Below are positions 1 through 7,840 of a DNA stretch of 55,473 nt, piece after piece (the first letter of the stretch is position 1; the number at the start of each line of letters is the position of its first letter). The stretch spans positions 1 through 55,473 of the forward strand of contig NZ_CACWPP010000025.1 in assembly GCF_902762735.1 (NCBI RefSeq), written 5' to 3'. Origin of the DNA: an uncultured Ruminococcus sp. (GTDB taxonomy: Bacteria; Bacillota; Clostridia; Oscillospirales; Ruminococcaceae). The notes under the pieces are model-generated. The model searched no databases. It was not told the DNA's origin and worked only from the letters and a program-made list of their open reading frames with translations. The position numbers were made by a program, and so were the translations under genes.

Positions 1-20
1 TTGGTTTTCTTTTCCAGCAT
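1..20 (-). CDS. Start of a gene running off the left edge (partial)
   Basis: On the minus strand an ATG at 20 opens a frame reading MLEKKT before the window ends. A GGGGTG ribosome binding site lies just upstream and an extended -10 (TGGTATAAT) at 38-46. Only six codons are visible, so no function can be given. The start is credible because promoter, RBS and ATG are correctly ordered and spaced. Confidence 0.5.
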
Positions 21-37
21 CTTTTTCACCCCTCTTT

Positions 38-46
38 ATTATACCA
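38..46 (-). promoter_or_regulatory. Extended -10 promoter of the left-edge gene
   Basis: On the minus strand TGGTATAAT gives a perfect -10 with an upstream TG; no good -35 is visible. It is 18 bases from the ATG at 20. Confidence 0.5.
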
Positions 47-63
47 CACTTATTCAAAAAAGC

Positions 64-149
64 CTACCCTTTCGGGTAGACTTTTGCGACAGACTGGACT
101 GCCCCCGTTTTTTCGGGGGCAGTTCTCGTTTTTTCGGGGGCAGTTCTCG
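64..149. repeat. Cluster of short hairpins with a 21-bp tandem repeat
   Basis: A CTACCC/GGGTAG hairpin at 64-79 is followed on the minus strand by a T-run, as in an intrinsic terminator. A second hairpin, GCCCCCG/CGGGGGC, spans 101-120. A 21-bp unit ending in CGGGGGCAGTTCT is repeated exactly at 106-126 and 127-147, with a partial third copy after it. The region separates divergent transcription of the left-edge gene and the SDR gene. Confidence 0.6.
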
Positions 150-177
150 TTTTTGCTTGCCAATCCCCAAGAACTGT

Positions 178-185
178 GGTATAAT
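178..185 (+). promoter_or_regulatory. Likely extended -10 promoter of the SDR gene
   Basis: TGGTATAAT lies at about 177-185, with no good -35 at standard spacing. The transcript would have a leader of about 250 nt that contains the family 2 palindrome at 271-359. Confidence 0.45.
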
Positions 186-263
186 ATATCGTGGTGATCC
201 CTTTAGCTCGCAGGCTTAAACAGCGGTAAAAAAAGGATAATTGAGCGACCAGCGCAAAACGTC

Positions 264-366
264 TATATCAATCCAACTATTTAAATTCACAAAATCCAGT
301 CGCAAAAGCTAGGATCTATGGGTTTTGTGACTGGATTTTGTCTGAATTTTAAGGCGGATTGATATA
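264..366. repeat. Family 2 palindromic repeat, copy 1
   Basis: The core at 271-359 (89 bp) is an imperfect palindrome. Its reverse complement recurs at 46688-46776 with three mismatches. Here the outer arms extend to a perfect 11-bp inverted repeat, TATATCAATCC at 264-274 and its complement at 356-366. No flanking direct repeat was seen. The element lies in the SDR leader and could fold into one long hairpin. Confidence 0.8.
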
Positions 367-440
367 AGTTTCGGTAAAACCGCCTTTTGCAGTCTGTCAG
401 CGGGATGACCATGCAATAAAACAACGTAAGGACTGATAAA

Positions 441-1181
441 ATGGGAAAAATAAAAAAAGCCGCCATTGTCACAGGCGGTTCGGGCGGGATCGGCAGTGCT
501 GTATGCAGAAAACTGGCTCAGGCAGGTCATCTTACAGCGATATGCTATTCAAAAGGCGAAAAACAAGCAAAGCAGACGGCTGAGGAGCTTACTGCGCAGG
601 GTCTTACTGCGGCGGCTTTTCACTGTGATATTACTTCCCTTGAAAGCATCGAGACTTGTCTCGAAGAGATAGACCGTAAATTTGGACAGATAGAATTGCT
701 GGTGAATAATGCGGGCTCGGCTGAAATAGGGCTTTTTACCGAGCTTAGCGATGAAAGGCTGTGTGAGCTGATGAACGTTGACCTGCTGGGTCACATGCGT
801 CTGACTAAGGCAGTGCTTCCTCAGATGATCTCGCGGCATGTGGGTAACATCATCAACATCTCATCTGTTTGGGGTGAAGCAGGTGCATCGTGCGAAGTGG
901 CGTATTCTGCGGCTAAAGCGGGAATTATCGGCTTTACAAAAGCACTTGCCAAAGAATGCGCCCCGAGCGGTGTAAGGGTGAACTGTGTCAGCTGTGGGCT
1001 GATAGACACCCAAATGAATGCAGGATTGTCAGCTGATGATCTGCGGGCAGTCATTGATGAGATACCGCTCAGCCGCATCGGTACACCCGACGAGGTAGCG
1101 TCGGCAGTACAGTTTCTGGCAGAAAGCGGATCGTCTTATATAACAGGTCAGGTGATACGTGTCGATGGTGCGTGGCTTTAA
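441..1181 (+). CDS. SDR-family oxidoreductase, FabG-like
   Basis: A 246-residue protein of classical short-chain dehydrogenase length. The N-terminal Rossmann motif TGGSGGIG (residues ~11-18) binds NAD(P), NNAG lies near residue 90, ISS near 141 and the catalytic YxxxK (YSAAK) near 155. The C-terminal ITGQVIRVDGAWL is typical of 3-oxoacyl-ACP reductase relatives. The start at 441 has an AAGGA ribosome binding site. There is no fatty-acid gene nearby, so the substrate may be another ketone. The end overlaps the convergent sfsA stop by 4 bp, so the two transcripts run into each other with no terminator between them. Confidence 0.85.
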   Translation: MGKIKKAAIVTGGSGGIGSAVCRKLAQAGHLTAICYSKGEKQAKQTAEELTAQGLTAAAFHCDITSLESIETCLEEIDRKFGQIELLVNNAGSAEIGLFTELSDERLCELMNVDLLGHMRLTKAVLPQMISRHVGNIINISSVWGEAGASCEVAYSAAKAGIIGFTKALAKECAPSGVRVNCVSCGLIDTQMNAGLSADDLRAVIDEIPLSRIGTPDEVASAVQFLAESGSSYITGQVIRVDGAWL

Positions 1182-1864
1182 AGCCTGATCTCAACGGGTG
1201 ATCTGACATCAAGGCTTTCGGGCGTAACGGTGCTGTCATAGCACATCAGCCTGACACCGCAGTTATGAGCTTTTTTCATAGCTTCACCGAATTCGCGGTG
1301 TGTGGCGTAATTTGGGGTAAAGTACGAAATATCGGACATCTGTACCAGTATGAAAAGCGCCGCTTCGTATCCGTGCCTGCGGCAGTCGATAAGTTCATTC
1401 AAGTGCTTTACACCGCGTTCGGTGGGGGCATCGGGGAAAAGGGCTGTGCCATCGCGTTCGAGGGTGCAGCCTTTCACTTCAATGTAAACTGTTCTGTCCG
1501 AATTTTTGGATCTTAGCATTATGTCAAAACGTGAACTGCCGTAGGTCTTTTCACGGAAAAGCTCCATATCAGCCCCGAAGGGCTTTTCACGTTCAAGCCA
1601 TTCAGCGACCGCTTTGTTGGGTGCTTGGCTGTCAATATTGATGAGCCGCCCGCCTTTTCTGACAGCGACCAGATCATATTTAGTCCTGCGCGCGGGAGAA
1701 CTGCTTTGTTCAAGCCAAACCTCAGCGCCTTCGACTAGAATTTCCCTGCATCTGCCTGTATTTTTCACATGACAGATCTCCTGCTGTCCGTTTATCAGTA
1801 CATTTGCTGTAAATCTGTTGGGTCTTGAAACAAATTCACCACAGACGATGTTATTGTATATCAT
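1178..1864 (-). CDS. sfsA: SfsA family protein (sugar fermentation stimulation protein homologue)
   Basis: A 228-residue SfsA homologue of normal length. It has the FVSRPNRF and CHVKNTGR segments near the N terminus, SQAPNKAV in the middle, and the nuclease-like core SRFD...YIEVKGCTLERDG followed by PDAPTERGVKHL. The family is described as DNA-binding with a nuclease-like fold; its biological role is poorly defined. The start at 1864 has an AGGGTG ribosome binding site and a promoter at 1883-1911. It is convergent with the SDR gene and divergent from the diguanylate cyclase gene. Confidence 0.9.
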   Translation of the reverse strand: MIYNNIVCGEFVSRPNRFTANVLINGQQEICHVKNTGRCREILVEGAEVWLEQSSSPARRTKYDLVAVRKGGRLINIDSQAPNKAVAEWLEREKPFGADMELFREKTYGSSRFDIMLRSKNSDRTVYIEVKGCTLERDGTALFPDAPTERGVKHLNELIDCRRHGYEAALFILVQMSDISYFTPNYATHREFGEAMKKAHNCGVRLMCYDSTVTPESLDVRSPVEIRL

Positions 1865-1882
1865 ATCTTTATCACCCTAAAG

Positions 1883-1911
1883 ATTATATCATAACTGTTG
1901 AAAATTTGCAA
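1883..1911 (-). promoter_or_regulatory. sfsA promoter
   Basis: On the minus strand TTGCAA, 17 bp, then TATAAT with an upstream TG. It is about 20 bases from the ATG and divergent from the promoter at 1964-1992. Confidence 0.65.
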
Positions 1912-1963
1912 TAGTTATCAGCGTATGATAGAAAATTTTGTTGATAATAGTGTGTTAAAAATA

Positions 1964-1992
1964 TTGACTAAGGTTTAAAATTATGATATAAT
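1964..1992 (+). promoter_or_regulatory. Promoter of the diguanylate cyclase gene
   Basis: TTGACT, 17 bp, TATAAT with an extended TG. It is 35 bases upstream of the TTG start at 2027. Confidence 0.7.
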
Positions 1993-2026
1993 TATAATAA
2001 CATTTTTAGGCAGGAGATGGTCGTAC

Positions 2027-3085
2027 TTGCTTGAAAGGGTAAAAAATTACGCTCTTTACGGGGATACCGATAAAGAGAGTTATGGTATGATAAAAGAGAA
2101 GATAGAGGAAACCAACCGTTTGACAGCATTGATATTTGCATCGGTGGCGACTGTTCTGATATTTGTAATGTTCCTGCTGTCATTTAGGCAGGAGGGATTT
2201 GCGTCATCACAGCCTGTTTATATTTTTGGTATGATCTTCTCCCTGATACAGGTAGTTGTGTCACTGGCATCGCGAAAGATCCCTGTGCTGACGTATGTTT
2301 CGGTATATCTGGCGCTGTCGGTGTTTATGATATACGGTATAGCGATAGCTGCATTTACACGCCCTGAGGAGCAGACAGTGACATTCATGGTAATGCTTAT
2401 TTTTGTGCCGCTGATATTTGTTGACAGACCGCTGAGAATGGCTTTCGGGCTGATCTTCTATATAATCGCATTTATCGTGATAGCTTACCGTACAAAAAAT
2501 GACCCTGTATTATCTGTTGATGTGACAGATGCGGTGATATTCGGTCTGCTGTCCATCGTGTCTGAGACGGTGGTATATCGGGCTAAAATACGCGGTTATG
2601 TACTTGAGAAGAAGCTCCATAAGATGAGTGAGACGGATCAGCTGACGGGTCTGAATAACAGGAACTGCTATGAGTGGCGCTTGGGCAGGTATCCTATGAT
2701 GTATAAAAATTCGATAAGCTGTATTTATATTGATGTCAACGGACTGCATGAGCTTAACAACACAAAAGGTCATAAAGCGGGCGATGAAATGCTGCGATAT
2801 GTTGCGAATGCTGTAAAAAAGCAGTTCGGAAATAACGATAGTTACAGGATCGGCGGAGATGAGTATGTCGCTTTTGCGCTGGATATTTCACAGGAAGATG
2901 CACGCGGCAAGATCAAGAAAATGTGTGAGGAAATATCGGTAAAAGGCTATCACGCGGCTGTTGGGTTTGATGTGTTTGAGGGGAAAAATGTGGATATGAC
3001 CTCGCTTATTGTTACTGCCGAATCAAAGATGTACAAAAATAAGTACGAGTATTACAAGACCCATGACCGCCGTGCAAGAATATGA
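2027..3085 (+). CDS. Membrane-bound diguanylate cyclase (GGDEF)
   Basis: A 352-residue protein. Residues ~35-185 hold about six hydrophobic membrane segments; residues ~200-350 are a GGDEF domain that makes cyclic di-GMP from GTP. Visible motifs are DQLTGLNNRN, the metal/base-binding IDVNGLHELNNTKGHKAGDEML and the signature RIGGDEY (Tyr in place of the usual Phe). The RxxD product-inhibition site normally just before the signature is absent (NDSYRIGGDEY). The start is TTG at 2027, chosen because AGGAG sits 10 bases upstream and no in-frame ATG fits. It is followed by a terminator and appears monocistronic. Confidence 0.85.
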   Translation: MLERVKNYALYGDTDKESYGMIKEKIEETNRLTALIFASVATVLIFVMFLLSFRQEGFASSQPVYIFGMIFSLIQVVVSLASRKIPVLTYVSVYLALSVFMIYGIAIAAFTRPEEQTVTFMVMLIFVPLIFVDRPLRMAFGLIFYIIAFIVIAYRTKNDPVLSVDVTDAVIFGLLSIVSETVVYRAKIRGYVLEKKLHKMSETDQLTGLNNRNCYEWRLGRYPMMYKNSISCIYIDVNGLHELNNTKGHKAGDEMLRYVANAVKKQFGNNDSYRIGGDEYVAFALDISQEDARGKIKKMCEEISVKGYHAAVGFDVFEGKNVDMTSLIVTAESKMYKNKYEYYKTHDRRARI

Positions 3086-3097
3086 TATGTTAAATAT

Positions 3098-3135
3098 CTG
3101 CCCGCAAGGAACAGCTCTTCGGGCAGTGTTTTTTT
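3098..3135 (+). terminator. Intrinsic terminator after the GGDEF gene
   Basis: CTGCCCG/CGGGCAG stem with a 15-nt loop, followed by a seven-T run. Confidence 0.85.
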
Positions 3136-3243
3136 GCCTGCAATATATGCGGGCTTTGGTTAAATGGTTTTGATGATGTCCTTGTTTGAACATATAGCGC
3201 GTATTTTTTGGGGCTATGAGTAAAAAATTGGGCAAATATGCTA

Positions 3244-3273
3244 TTGACTGTATGTCTGAAAATATGATACAAT
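3244..3273 (+). promoter_or_regulatory. Promoter of the lipoprotein gene
   Basis: TTGACT, 18 bp, TACAAT, about 33 bases upstream of the ATG at 3306. Confidence 0.6.
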
Positions 3274-3305
3274 TTAAAGAAGTAATTTACGAAAGGAATT
3301 GTAAA

Positions 3306-4151
3306 ATGAAAAAAATAATTGCTGTTATCTTTGCTCTTACAATGTGCTGTGCAGGGCTTTCGGGCTGTGCTGACAAGACTTCCGATGAAAAGGAGAGCGG
3401 CGCAGAAAAGTCCGCTTCCGTTTCTGCTGCTGATGAGAGCGCTGCCGAGAGTAAGGCTGAAACCTCCGAAGCTGAGGAGCTTACTATGGCGCAGGCTTAC
3501 ACGAAGTCTATCGAAAACGCCAATTACAGGGCTGTGATGGTCACGTCATCCGATTTTATGGACGATTCTTCAACTATGGTGGAAGTATATGGTAAAGATT
3601 ATCACCTCAGTCTCGGTGACGGTGAGACTCAGACAGAACTGTATGTTATCGACGGTGTCATGTACGTTCTTAATCATGCCGAACACAATTATATAAAAGA
3701 CGAAACGCCTGATGAACAGTACATAAATATAGACACTTCCACCTATACTATGGGTGTTGATGACACATATACTTTTGTTGACAGCGTGACTGCCGATGGT
3801 GACCTGATCTGCGAGACTTACAATGCTCCCGATCTGATTTCGGGTGTAATGCCTACAAATGATGAGGACGGAGAGGTCACTATATATAAGTATTACTTTG
3901 AAAAAGACGGTAAGACACCCGTTAAGATAGAAATGTCAGCTTATGGATTGGAGCAGACAACTACTTTCAAGGAGTACAGCTTTGATATTGACAAAATAGT
4001 TCTCCCTGATCTTAGCGACTGGACCGATGATACCGAAAGCGCAGGTCTTGGCGCAGATGCAGGAGCAGGTTCAGAAGAGCCCGCTGAGGAAACAGACGAT
4101 GAAAGCGAGCAGTTTTCGGTAGAACAGGCTGATGCTGCCGAGACCGAGTGA
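3306..4151 (+). CDS. Secreted lipoprotein of unknown function
   Basis: A 281-residue protein. The N terminus is a lipoprotein signal: MKK, a hydrophobic stretch, then the lipobox LSGC with Cys near residue 20. An Ala/Ser/Glu-rich spacer (residues ~25-60) leads into a folded region rich in beta-type patterns (YGKDYHLSLGDGETQTELYVIDG), resembling LolA/LppX-like lipid-carrier lipoproteins, although this is only a resemblance. The C terminus is acidic and low-complexity. The start at 3306 follows AAAGGA; an in-frame start 90 bases earlier lacks a site and precedes the promoter. It is likely anchored outside the membrane. Confidence 0.75.
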   Translation: MKKIIAVIFALTMCCAGLSGCADKTSDEKESGAEKSASVSAADESAAESKAETSEAEELTMAQAYTKSIENANYRAVMVTSSDFMDDSSTMVEVYGKDYHLSLGDGETQTELYVIDGVMYVLNHAEHNYIKDETPDEQYINIDTSTYTMGVDDTYTFVDSVTADGDLICETYNAPDLISGVMPTNDEDGEVTIYKYYFEKDGKTPVKIEMSAYGLEQTTTFKEYSFDIDKIVLPDLSDWTDDTESAGLGADAGAGSEEPAEETDDESEQFSVEQADAAETE

Positions 4152-4289
4152 GAAAAACTTCCGTTTGTTTGAGTTTTCTGCATTATCAGCAGAATGGCAA
4201 TTTACGCAGATAGTTGAAACGAGGAGGGGCTTTTCAGCCTGCATGACACTGTTTGGAATGCTGCGTAATCGAAAAACTGCATTTATGGG

Positions 4290-4326
4290 AAAAGCACAGT
4301 GCATGTATGCGCACTGTGCTTTTTTA
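4290..4326 (+). terminator. Intrinsic terminator after the lipoprotein gene
   Basis: AGCACAGTGC/GCACTGTGCT stem followed by six T. It lies 140 bases after the stop; the gap between holds no convincing gene. Confidence 0.8.
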
Positions 4327-4384
4327 GTTAAAGACAAAAAGACTGAAAAACCGCAGGCAGTCTAAGGGTAAAAAGGAATAAAAA

Positions 4385-4420
4385 GAACTCATTCCCCGCA
4401 TGGGACAGGGGAATGAGTTC
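4385..4420 (-). terminator. Intrinsic terminator of the minus-strand membrane protein operon
   Basis: GAACTCATTCCCC pairs with GGGGAATGAGTTC; on the minus strand a TTTTTATT run follows. It closes the operon whose last gene ends at 4476. Confidence 0.8.
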
Positions 4421-4475
4421 AACGTGTATTGCAGATATTTGTGCATTTTTTATCTGTCAGAAGAACGGCAAAACA

Positions 4476-6089
4476 TCAGCTGTCAAGCATGGAGATCAGC
4501 TTTAAGGACGAATAATTGAACTTGTTATAATCTGAGTGATTGAGAACGGCGTTTGAAAACCTACAAAGCTCCTCATAACCCGCGTTAGGACCCGGCGCGT
4601 TATTGAATGCTTTATTTTTTATTGCGTATTTTTCATTTATATCAGTTCTGTATTCAGGTTCTAAAACGACAGCTGCTGCATCTGCTGACAGGCTTACCAT
4701 ATCATAAATATCATTATATGAAAGACTGTCCATACAATTTTCCATATTATAGCGGGCTATGAGAGCATCAGGTCTTGAAAAACAAAGAGCTGCAAAGAAA
4801 ATTGTAAATACAACTGCGAATGTGCGAATGATCTGAAAATCAATTTTGAACTGTTTAATTATTACAAATACAAATATCAACGCAGTGAGCAGCATGAACC
4901 ATGTAGTGTAAACGCGAAGCTGTGTCAGTCCGTAATTTTGGATATATAAAACCATTTTGCTGACAGCAGTGGCGGTTATGAGAAGCGTGAAAACAGAAAC
5001 TGTCACAGTGTAGAACTTGAGAGGTGCGGGCTTGTTTTTGCCTGTATTTTTCGCAAAAAAATTGATAAAGAAAATAACGCCCGCATTTATAAGCTCGATA
5101 GCAAACAGCTCAAAAAAGCCTCTTCTTGCGTATTCTGCGTAGCTGAACTGCTTTGGTAGATCTCCTGAAAAAGCTGACAGAAAATAGTTTGCCTGAGAAA
5201 CGAAAAACAATATGTACAGTATGCAGATCGGTGTGATGGAGGCATACAGTGCTATGTTTGACACTATCCTGAGTTTGAAAGTTGTCTGGTCACAATTTTC
5301 TTCAATAAGAGGTTTTGTTATTTCGGGGTGTGTATGCGAATAAATAAGACCGAACAAATAACCTGCAACGGGAATAGATACTGCGATCTGCGCTATCAGT
5401 GAAAAAACGTTGTCCATATTGACAGCTAACGCAAGCGAATGCAGCATACTTGCAACGCCCTCGTCGGCTGACATGAGTAATGCCGCTACTACGAGAGTAA
5501 GTGGGAGCGCGAGAATGAGTCCGCCAATAACAGCTTTAAGATTTGTACCGGTTTTTGTACTTTTGACTGTACTGTTGATGGCTGAGTATTCTGCTCCAAA
5601 GTGAGAGAACGGATCTCCCAGATTGCATTTGACGATCTCAAATACCGAATATCTGCCGAATAACTGCCTTTTTGAGGTCACAGAGTAGATGAGGTAAGCT
5701 ATGCCGATGTGCAGAAAAATTGAGTCGAGCTGCTTGATGAAATTATTATCAGTGAGCGAGAAAACAGTTGAAAAGCAGTACATAATTACGGACCATACCT
5801 TATGTGAGGTGGAAAATTTGTACTCGCATTTTGTAAGGTACGTCAGCGAGACTGTCAGTGCTGCGATATAAAAAGCGCTGGTAAAGAAACCTCTGGTGTT
5901 CCACAAAACAAAATGTACGAACAAAAAGGAAAGTATTGCCACCAAAACTGATAATATCTTTTCATTCTTTGTGAATGTCGGTTTTGGCTTGGCGACGTAC
6001 TGCGGCACGGTATTGCCGTATGGCGGCAAATAAGCCTGTTGCTGCTGATAGGGCATCGCGTTTGCGAAGTTTTCGTTGTTCTCATTCAT
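4476..6089 (-). CDS. Polytopic membrane protein, DUF4153/DUF4173 type
   Basis: A 537-residue protein with a soluble Gln/Pro-rich N terminus (residues 1-40), then about a dozen hydrophobic segments, and a C-terminal soluble stretch of ~100 residues. The segment FSYAEYARRGFFELFAIELINAG (in part) is characteristic of the DUF4153/DUF4173 families, whose function is unknown. The start at 6089 has an AAAGGAG site. It overlaps the preceding minus-strand gene by 8 bp, so the two are probably translated from one message, possibly as a membrane complex. Confidence 0.75.
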   Translation of the reverse strand: MNENNENFANAMPYQQQQAYLPPYGNTVPQYVAKPKPTFTKNEKILSVLVAILSFLFVHFVLWNTRGFFTSAFYIAALTVSLTYLTKCEYKFSTSHKVWSVIMYCFSTVFSLTDNNFIKQLDSIFLHIGIAYLIYSVTSKRQLFGRYSVFEIVKCNLGDPFSHFGAEYSAINSTVKSTKTGTNLKAVIGGLILALPLTLVVAALLMSADEGVASMLHSLALAVNMDNVFSLIAQIAVSIPVAGYLFGLIYSHTHPEITKPLIEENCDQTTFKLRIVSNIALYASITPICILYILFFVSQANYFLSAFSGDLPKQFSYAEYARRGFFELFAIELINAGVIFFINFFAKNTGKNKPAPLKFYTVTVSVFTLLITATAVSKMVLYIQNYGLTQLRVYTTWFMLLTALIFVFVIIKQFKIDFQIIRTFAVVFTIFFAALCFSRPDALIARYNMENCMDSLSYNDIYDMVSLSADAAAVVLEPEYRTDINEKYAIKNKAFNNAPGPNAGYEELCRFSNAVLNHSDYNKFNYSSLKLISMLDS

Positions 6090-6708
6090 GTTGATCGGCT
6101 CCTTTCAAAGTTGAACTGTCACTGTCCGATAATTCGTACTTATCTATGTATGACAGTAATTCTTCCCACCCTTTTTTATCTGAAGAATCGGGCACTCTGC
6201 TCAAAAATCCTGTTTCAATGACTTTTCTCGCAATGACTTTATCGTCATCATAAATTCTAGCTTTTTTTAGATCTGCTTTTGTATGATCCAGAATTATCAC
6301 ATCTTCTCTGATCTCTTCATTGCTGTAAACTATATATTCAGTATTGTCATTGTAGGTTGTCCATACAAAAAATTCATCGTCGTTTATCTTTTCTGAATAA
6401 TAGTCACAGGGCAGAGAACTTTCATCGTTATTCTTTATTGCATAAATGGTGTGGATACCTTTTTCGTCCTCTAAAGACATCGACCCCTTGCAAAGAAAGT
6501 GATCTGCCACGCTTATTTCTGCCTTGATCGTTTCCCCATTCGACGCTTTGAAATTTCCTTTATACAGCGTTTCACTGCTGTCAAATATTGTTGCCAACAC
6601 AAACAGAATGTATGGGAAAAATATCAGAAAAAGTCCTAAAGCGGATATTATTACTATAATTATGATAATCAGTTTTATATTTGTTATAACATCTTTTTTG
6701 CTGTCCAT
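6082..6708 (-). CDS. Single-pass membrane protein of unknown function
   Basis: A 208-residue protein. After a short Lys/Asp-containing N terminus there is one strong membrane segment (residues ~10-40, Ile/Leu/Phe-rich), then a soluble domain with several strand-like patterns (YKGNFKASNGETIKAEISV; FFVWTTYNDNTEYIVYS). No family was recognised. An AAAGGA site precedes the ATG at 6708. It overlaps the DUF4153-like gene and follows the XRE gene by 21 bp, indicating a four-gene operon 7419-4476. Confidence 0.6.
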   Translation of the reverse strand: MDSKKDVITNIKLIIIIIVIISALGLFLIFFPYILFVLATIFDSSETLYKGNFKASNGETIKAEISVADHFLCKGSMSLEDEKGIHTIYAIKNNDESSLPCDYYSEKINDDEFFVWTTYNDNTEYIVYSNEEIREDVIILDHTKADLKKARIYDDDKVIARKVIETGFLSRVPDSSDKKGWEELLSYIDKYELSDSDSSTLKGADQHE

Positions 6709-6729
6709 ATTTTTGTCCTTTTTTATCTT

Positions 6730-6930
6730 TTACACATGTTCAAGAATATCTCCCGGCTGACATTCCAGCACCTCGCAGATCTTATCGAGGGTGGAAAATC
6801 GTACAGCTTTCGCTTTGCCTGTCTTTAGTATAGACAAATTTGCTGCAGTGATACCGACTTTTTCTGCCAGCTCGTTTGAAGATATTTTCCGTTTTGCCAT
6901 CATAACATCAAGGTTAACGATTATTGCCAT
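6730..6930 (-). CDS. Small XRE/Cro-type regulator (YozG-like)
   Basis: A 66-residue single-domain helix-turn-helix protein. The core KISSNELAEKVGITAANLS...RFSTLDKICEVLECQPGDIL is typical of the minimal Cro/CI-type regulators that accompany DUF2975 membrane proteins. It lies 12 bp after the DUF2975 gene. The inverted repeat upstream of the operon (7523-7577) is a plausible operator, which would mean autoregulation (inference). Confidence 0.85.
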   Translation of the reverse strand: MAIIVNLDVMMAKRKISSNELAEKVGITAANLSILKTGKAKAVRFSTLDKICEVLECQPGDILEHV

Positions 6931-6942
6931 AAGAACGCCTCC

Positions 6943-7419
6943 TTATATCGTGAAGTCGTTCTCGGACTTCAGTTCTACTGCCTTCTCAAAAACGTTCTTA
7001 AGCACACGCATCACAAGTCCGAGAAACATCGCAAAAAAAGCGGCAAACAGGAACTCAAACCTCCACAGGCTGAATATGATGAATGTTATTCCCGCAAAGA
7101 CGATGCACCAGGAAATTATTCTCAGGCAGCGGGAATTTTGCTGTGTAAACACTTCATTTTTCGCAATATTTGATAATAGTTTATGCAGATGATAGACCGC
7201 AATAATTGCAAAGAGGTCACATATGTATATCATTATTGTGACTGCTGTTACAAGACCTCCCTTGATAAGCCCTTTTCCGACGGATATTACGCCGAACCAG
7301 TCTGCGATAATGTGCGCTGTGAACAATATGACGATAAGCAGAAATAATAAACCTGCCACCAGAAAACGCGATAATTTCAGCGATTTCATCTCTGACCATC
7401 CTGTTAATTCATTAACCAT
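6943..7419 (-). CDS. DUF2975 membrane protein
   Basis: A 158-residue protein with four membrane segments (residues ~20-40, ~55-75, ~95-115, ~120-140) and the conserved KNEVFTQQNSRCLRIISW segment typical of DUF2975. These proteins are commonly paired with a small XRE regulator, as here, and the pair may act as a membrane-linked switch (inference). The start at 7419 was chosen over a longer frame because a GGAGG site lies eight bases upstream. It is the first gene of the minus-strand operon, driven by the promoter at 7485-7513. Confidence 0.8.
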   Translation of the reverse strand: MVNELTGWSEMKSLKLSRFLVAGLLFLLIVILFTAHIIADWFGVISVGKGLIKGGLVTAVTIMIYICDLFAIIAVYHLHKLLSNIAKNEVFTQQNSRCLRIISWCIVFAGITFIIFSLWRFEFLFAAFFAMFLGLVMRVLKNVFEKAVELKSENDFTI

Positions 7420-7484
7420 TTTTTGTTCCTCCCGAATAAATATTGCCGACAATAAGGCTGCGGCATGACCCTCAGCCTGAATGT

Positions 7485-7513
7485 ATTATACCACATGATT
7501 TTTCGTTTGTCAA
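7485..7513 (-). promoter_or_regulatory. Consensus promoter of the DUF2975/XRE operon
   Basis: On the minus strand a perfect TTGACA, 17 bp, TATAAT with an extended TG. The -35 lies ten bases from the inverted repeat at 7523. Confidence 0.85.
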
Positions 7514-7522
7514 TAGCAAATT

Positions 7523-7577
7523 ATCGAAAAACAATAAAAAATATTTGAAAGTCAGAAATTCGATATTGTTTTTCGAT
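7523..7577. promoter_or_regulatory. 13-bp inverted repeat, candidate operator
   Basis: ATCGAAAAACAAT at 7523-7535 is repeated in inverted form, ATTGTTTTTCGAT, at 7565-7577, 29 bases apart. It lies just upstream of the -35 of the DUF2975/XRE operon. The spacing suggests two half sites bound cooperatively rather than one hairpin. The XRE protein is the obvious candidate ligand, unproven. Confidence 0.5.
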
Positions 7578-7765
7578 TTTATAGATATTTGAATATTTGT
7601 TGTTGGAATACGAATGCTAATGTTTCATATATTTACATTGATTGCTCCGTAAAATAAAAGCGAGGGACGGCTGATTTGACCTCAAAGCACAATTTAAGCC
7701 TAAAGATGAATATTATTTCATGCAAAGACTACAAAAATCAAGCGCAAAATTCTATATATCGAATA

Positions 7766-7794
7766 CAGACAAAATGAGAAAAATATGATATAAT
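7766..7794 (+). promoter_or_regulatory. Fucose operon promoter
   Basis: CAGACA, 17 bp, TATAAT with an extended TG, 47 bases before fucI. The rest of 7578-7765 is AT-rich and holds no gene I can support. Confidence 0.6.
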
Positions 7795-7840
7795 TTTTGC
7801 ATACGGATTATAAAGCATCTTATACAAGGAGGATATTATT

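Noticed and set aside
1-219. Plus-strand open frame at the left edge
   Set aside because: It runs through hairpins and a tandem repeat and opposes a credible minus-strand start.
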